A stretch of DNA of 64,000 bases from Ignavibacteriales bacterium (GTDB lineage: Bacteria > Bacteroidota > Ignavibacteria > Ignavibacteriales > Ignavibacteriaceae), in the NCBI GenBank assembly GCA_016709765.1, contig JADJMD010000016.1:1-64000 (forward strand), written 5' to 3'. Positions 62,869 to 64,000 of the stretch are shown here, piece after piece. Numbering within the stretch: position 1 is the stretch's first letter; every line of letters begins with the position of its first letter. Position numbers and translations under genes: made by a program. Under the pieces are notes generated by a model. The model saw nothing but the letters and a program-made list of their open reading frames with translations, was not told the origin of the DNA and did not search any database.

Positions 62869-64000
62869 ATGAATAATTTTTTTATAATCGTATTAGATGG
62901 AGTTGGGGTTGGAGAATTACTAGATGCTAATTCTTATGGAGATTGTGGCAGCAACACGTTAGCAAATATTGCAACTTCGGTTAATGGATTAAATCTTCCA
63001 AATCTTCAAAATCTTGGAATTGGAAATATTATTCCAATTAAAGGATTGGATAAAATTAATAATCCGATTGCCTCATTTGGTAAGATGACAGAACTTTCAA
63101 AAGGGAAAGATAGCACAACCGGACATTGGGAGTTAAGCGGTTTGTTTGTCGATACGGATTTTGATTACTTTCCAAAAGGGTTTCCCCAAAATATTACGAA
63201 TAAATTTTTAGAGGTTACTGACTGTAATGGGTTTCTTGGAAATAAAGCGGCTTCGGGTACAGAAATTATCAAGGAACTTGGCGATGAACATATAAAAACG
63301 GGTTTCCCAATTATCTATACATCTGCTGATTCAGTTTTTCAGATTGCAGCCCATCAAGATGTTATTCCACTAGAAAAACTTTATAAAATTTGTGATATAA
63401 CAAGAAACGAAGTTTTGATCTATCCCCTAAAAGTCGGGCGTGTAATAGCAAGACCTTTTATTGGTCTTAGTGGAAGTTACGAGAGAACCGTTTATCGAAA
63501 AGATTATTCATTAGCTCCTCCGTCAGAAACTATTCTTGATCTTTTGCAAAAAAATAACATTAACACTGTTGCGATTGGAAAAATTAATGACCTTTTTAAC
63601 GATCGTGGAATTACCGTTCAACTAAAATCAAAATCTAACAAAGAAGGATTTGGACAGCTAATAAAGGCTTCAAATGAATATCATAACAGTTTAATTTTTA
63701 TAAACCTTGTGGATTTTGATGTTTACTTTGGGCATCGTAATGATGTTGCAGGTTTTGCAAATGCTCTTAAGGATTTGGATAATTTTCTTCCTGATTTTTT
63801 TAAAAATCTTGATTCTACAGACAGAGTTATTTTTACGGCAGATCACGGGAACGATCCAACCACACCAAGTACAGATCATAGTAGGGAATATGTTCCTGTT
63901 TTATATTATGGGAAAAATAAAATTACAACGGATTTGGGAATAAGAAATACATTTTCGGATGTTGGAAAAACTGCTGCAGCCTATTTCGGGATCGAAAATA
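62869..64000 (+). CDS. deoB: phosphopentomutase, 3' end beyond the window
   Basis: 377 residues of an alkaline-phosphatase-superfamily phosphopentomutase of about 390-400. Metal ligand Asp10 is in IVLDGVGVGE; the catalytic Thr84 is in KDSTTGHWE; the second metal site is ADHGNDPTTPSTDHSRE near the end. It interconverts ribose/deoxyribose 1- and 5-phosphates in nucleoside salvage. It starts 33 bp after the GAF gene. The frame is open to the window edge and lacks only the last residues. Confidence 0.95.
   Translation, partial: MNNFFIIVLDGVGVGELLDANSYGDCGSNTLANIATSVNGLNLPNLQNLGIGNIIPIKGLDKINNPIASFGKMTELSKGKDSTTGHWELSGLFVDTDFDYFPKGFPQNITNKFLEVTDCNGFLGNKAASGTEIIKELGDEHIKTGFPIIYTSADSVFQIAAHQDVIPLEKLYKICDITRNEVLIYPLKVGRVIARPFIGLSGSYERTVYRKDYSLAPPSETILDLLQKNNINTVAIGKINDLFNDRGITVQLKSKSNKEGFGQLIKASNEYHNSLIFINLVDFDVYFGHRNDVAGFANALKDLDNFLPDFFKNLDSTDRVIFTADHGNDPTTPSTDHSREYVPVLYYGKNKITTDLGIRNTFSDVGKTAAAYFGIEN

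Overview
The window is an AT-rich chromosomal segment from a free-living bacterium, most likely of the Ignavibacteria (Ignavibacteriota, near the Chlorobi-Bacteroidota group). Four signs point there: C-terminal type IX secretion (T9SS) sorting domains with the NYPNPFNP motif; promoter candidates of the TAnnTTTG type typical of the Bacteroidota sigma factor; DUF4837, DUF2723 and BshA-type genes; and a secY-map-infA order without adk. The assignment is inferred from gene content and motifs, not from an rRNA gene, since none is present.

Region 1 (1-10.3 kb) is a mixed accessory/metabolic segment. It holds a broken polysaccharide deacetylase-like T9SS protein and a minus-strand operon (bshA, a deoxyribosyltransferase/DNPH1-like gene, an unknown gene and an RsmF-like RNA methyltransferase). 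It also holds a plus-strand operon (PfkB kinase, RmlD-like reductase, secreted GH13 amylase, HAD phosphatase), tRNA-Arg, a bacteriohemerythrin, and a decayed T9SS C-terminal remnant. Almost all reading-frame damage in the window lies here: five genes carry small indels and a sixth has a nonsense codon. None of the genes from 10.5 kb onward needs a frame correction.

Region 2 (10.5-28.7 kb) is housekeeping plus a few surface proteins. It runs greA, ribD, ribE (riboflavin synthase), tilS, hpt, ftsH, a dolichol/phytol-kinase-like membrane protein and a DUF4837 lipoprotein on plus. glnE and a DUF2723 membrane protein follow on minus. Then come a class D beta-lactamase, small lipoproteins, and a 1019-residue Asp-box (BNR) T9SS cargo protein.

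Region 3 (29.1-60.3 kb) is a continuous transcription-translation array: tRNA-Tyr/Gly/Thr, rpmG, tRNA-Trp, secE, nusG, rplKAJL, rpoBC, then rpsL, rpsG, fusA, tuf, the S10 and spc groups, secY, map, infA, rpmJ, rpsMKD, rpoA and rplQ. Promoters with a -35-like box and TAnnTTTG precede tRNA-Tyr and rpsL. Internal hairpins at rplL-rpoB and tuf-rpsJ look like attenuators. A strong terminator closes the array after rplQ. A tRNA-Gln gene sits inside the spc group between rplR and rpsE.

Region 4 (60.3-64 kb) holds engB, a membrane GAF-GAF protein with a degenerate GGDEF domain, and deoB, which runs off the window edge.

I did not find a clearly new multi-gene system such as a defence island, CRISPR array, BGC or mobile element. 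The most notable observations are the embedded tRNA-Gln, the inverted repeat over the rpsL promoter, the greA leader terminator, the frameshift cluster and the degenerate GGDEF protein.
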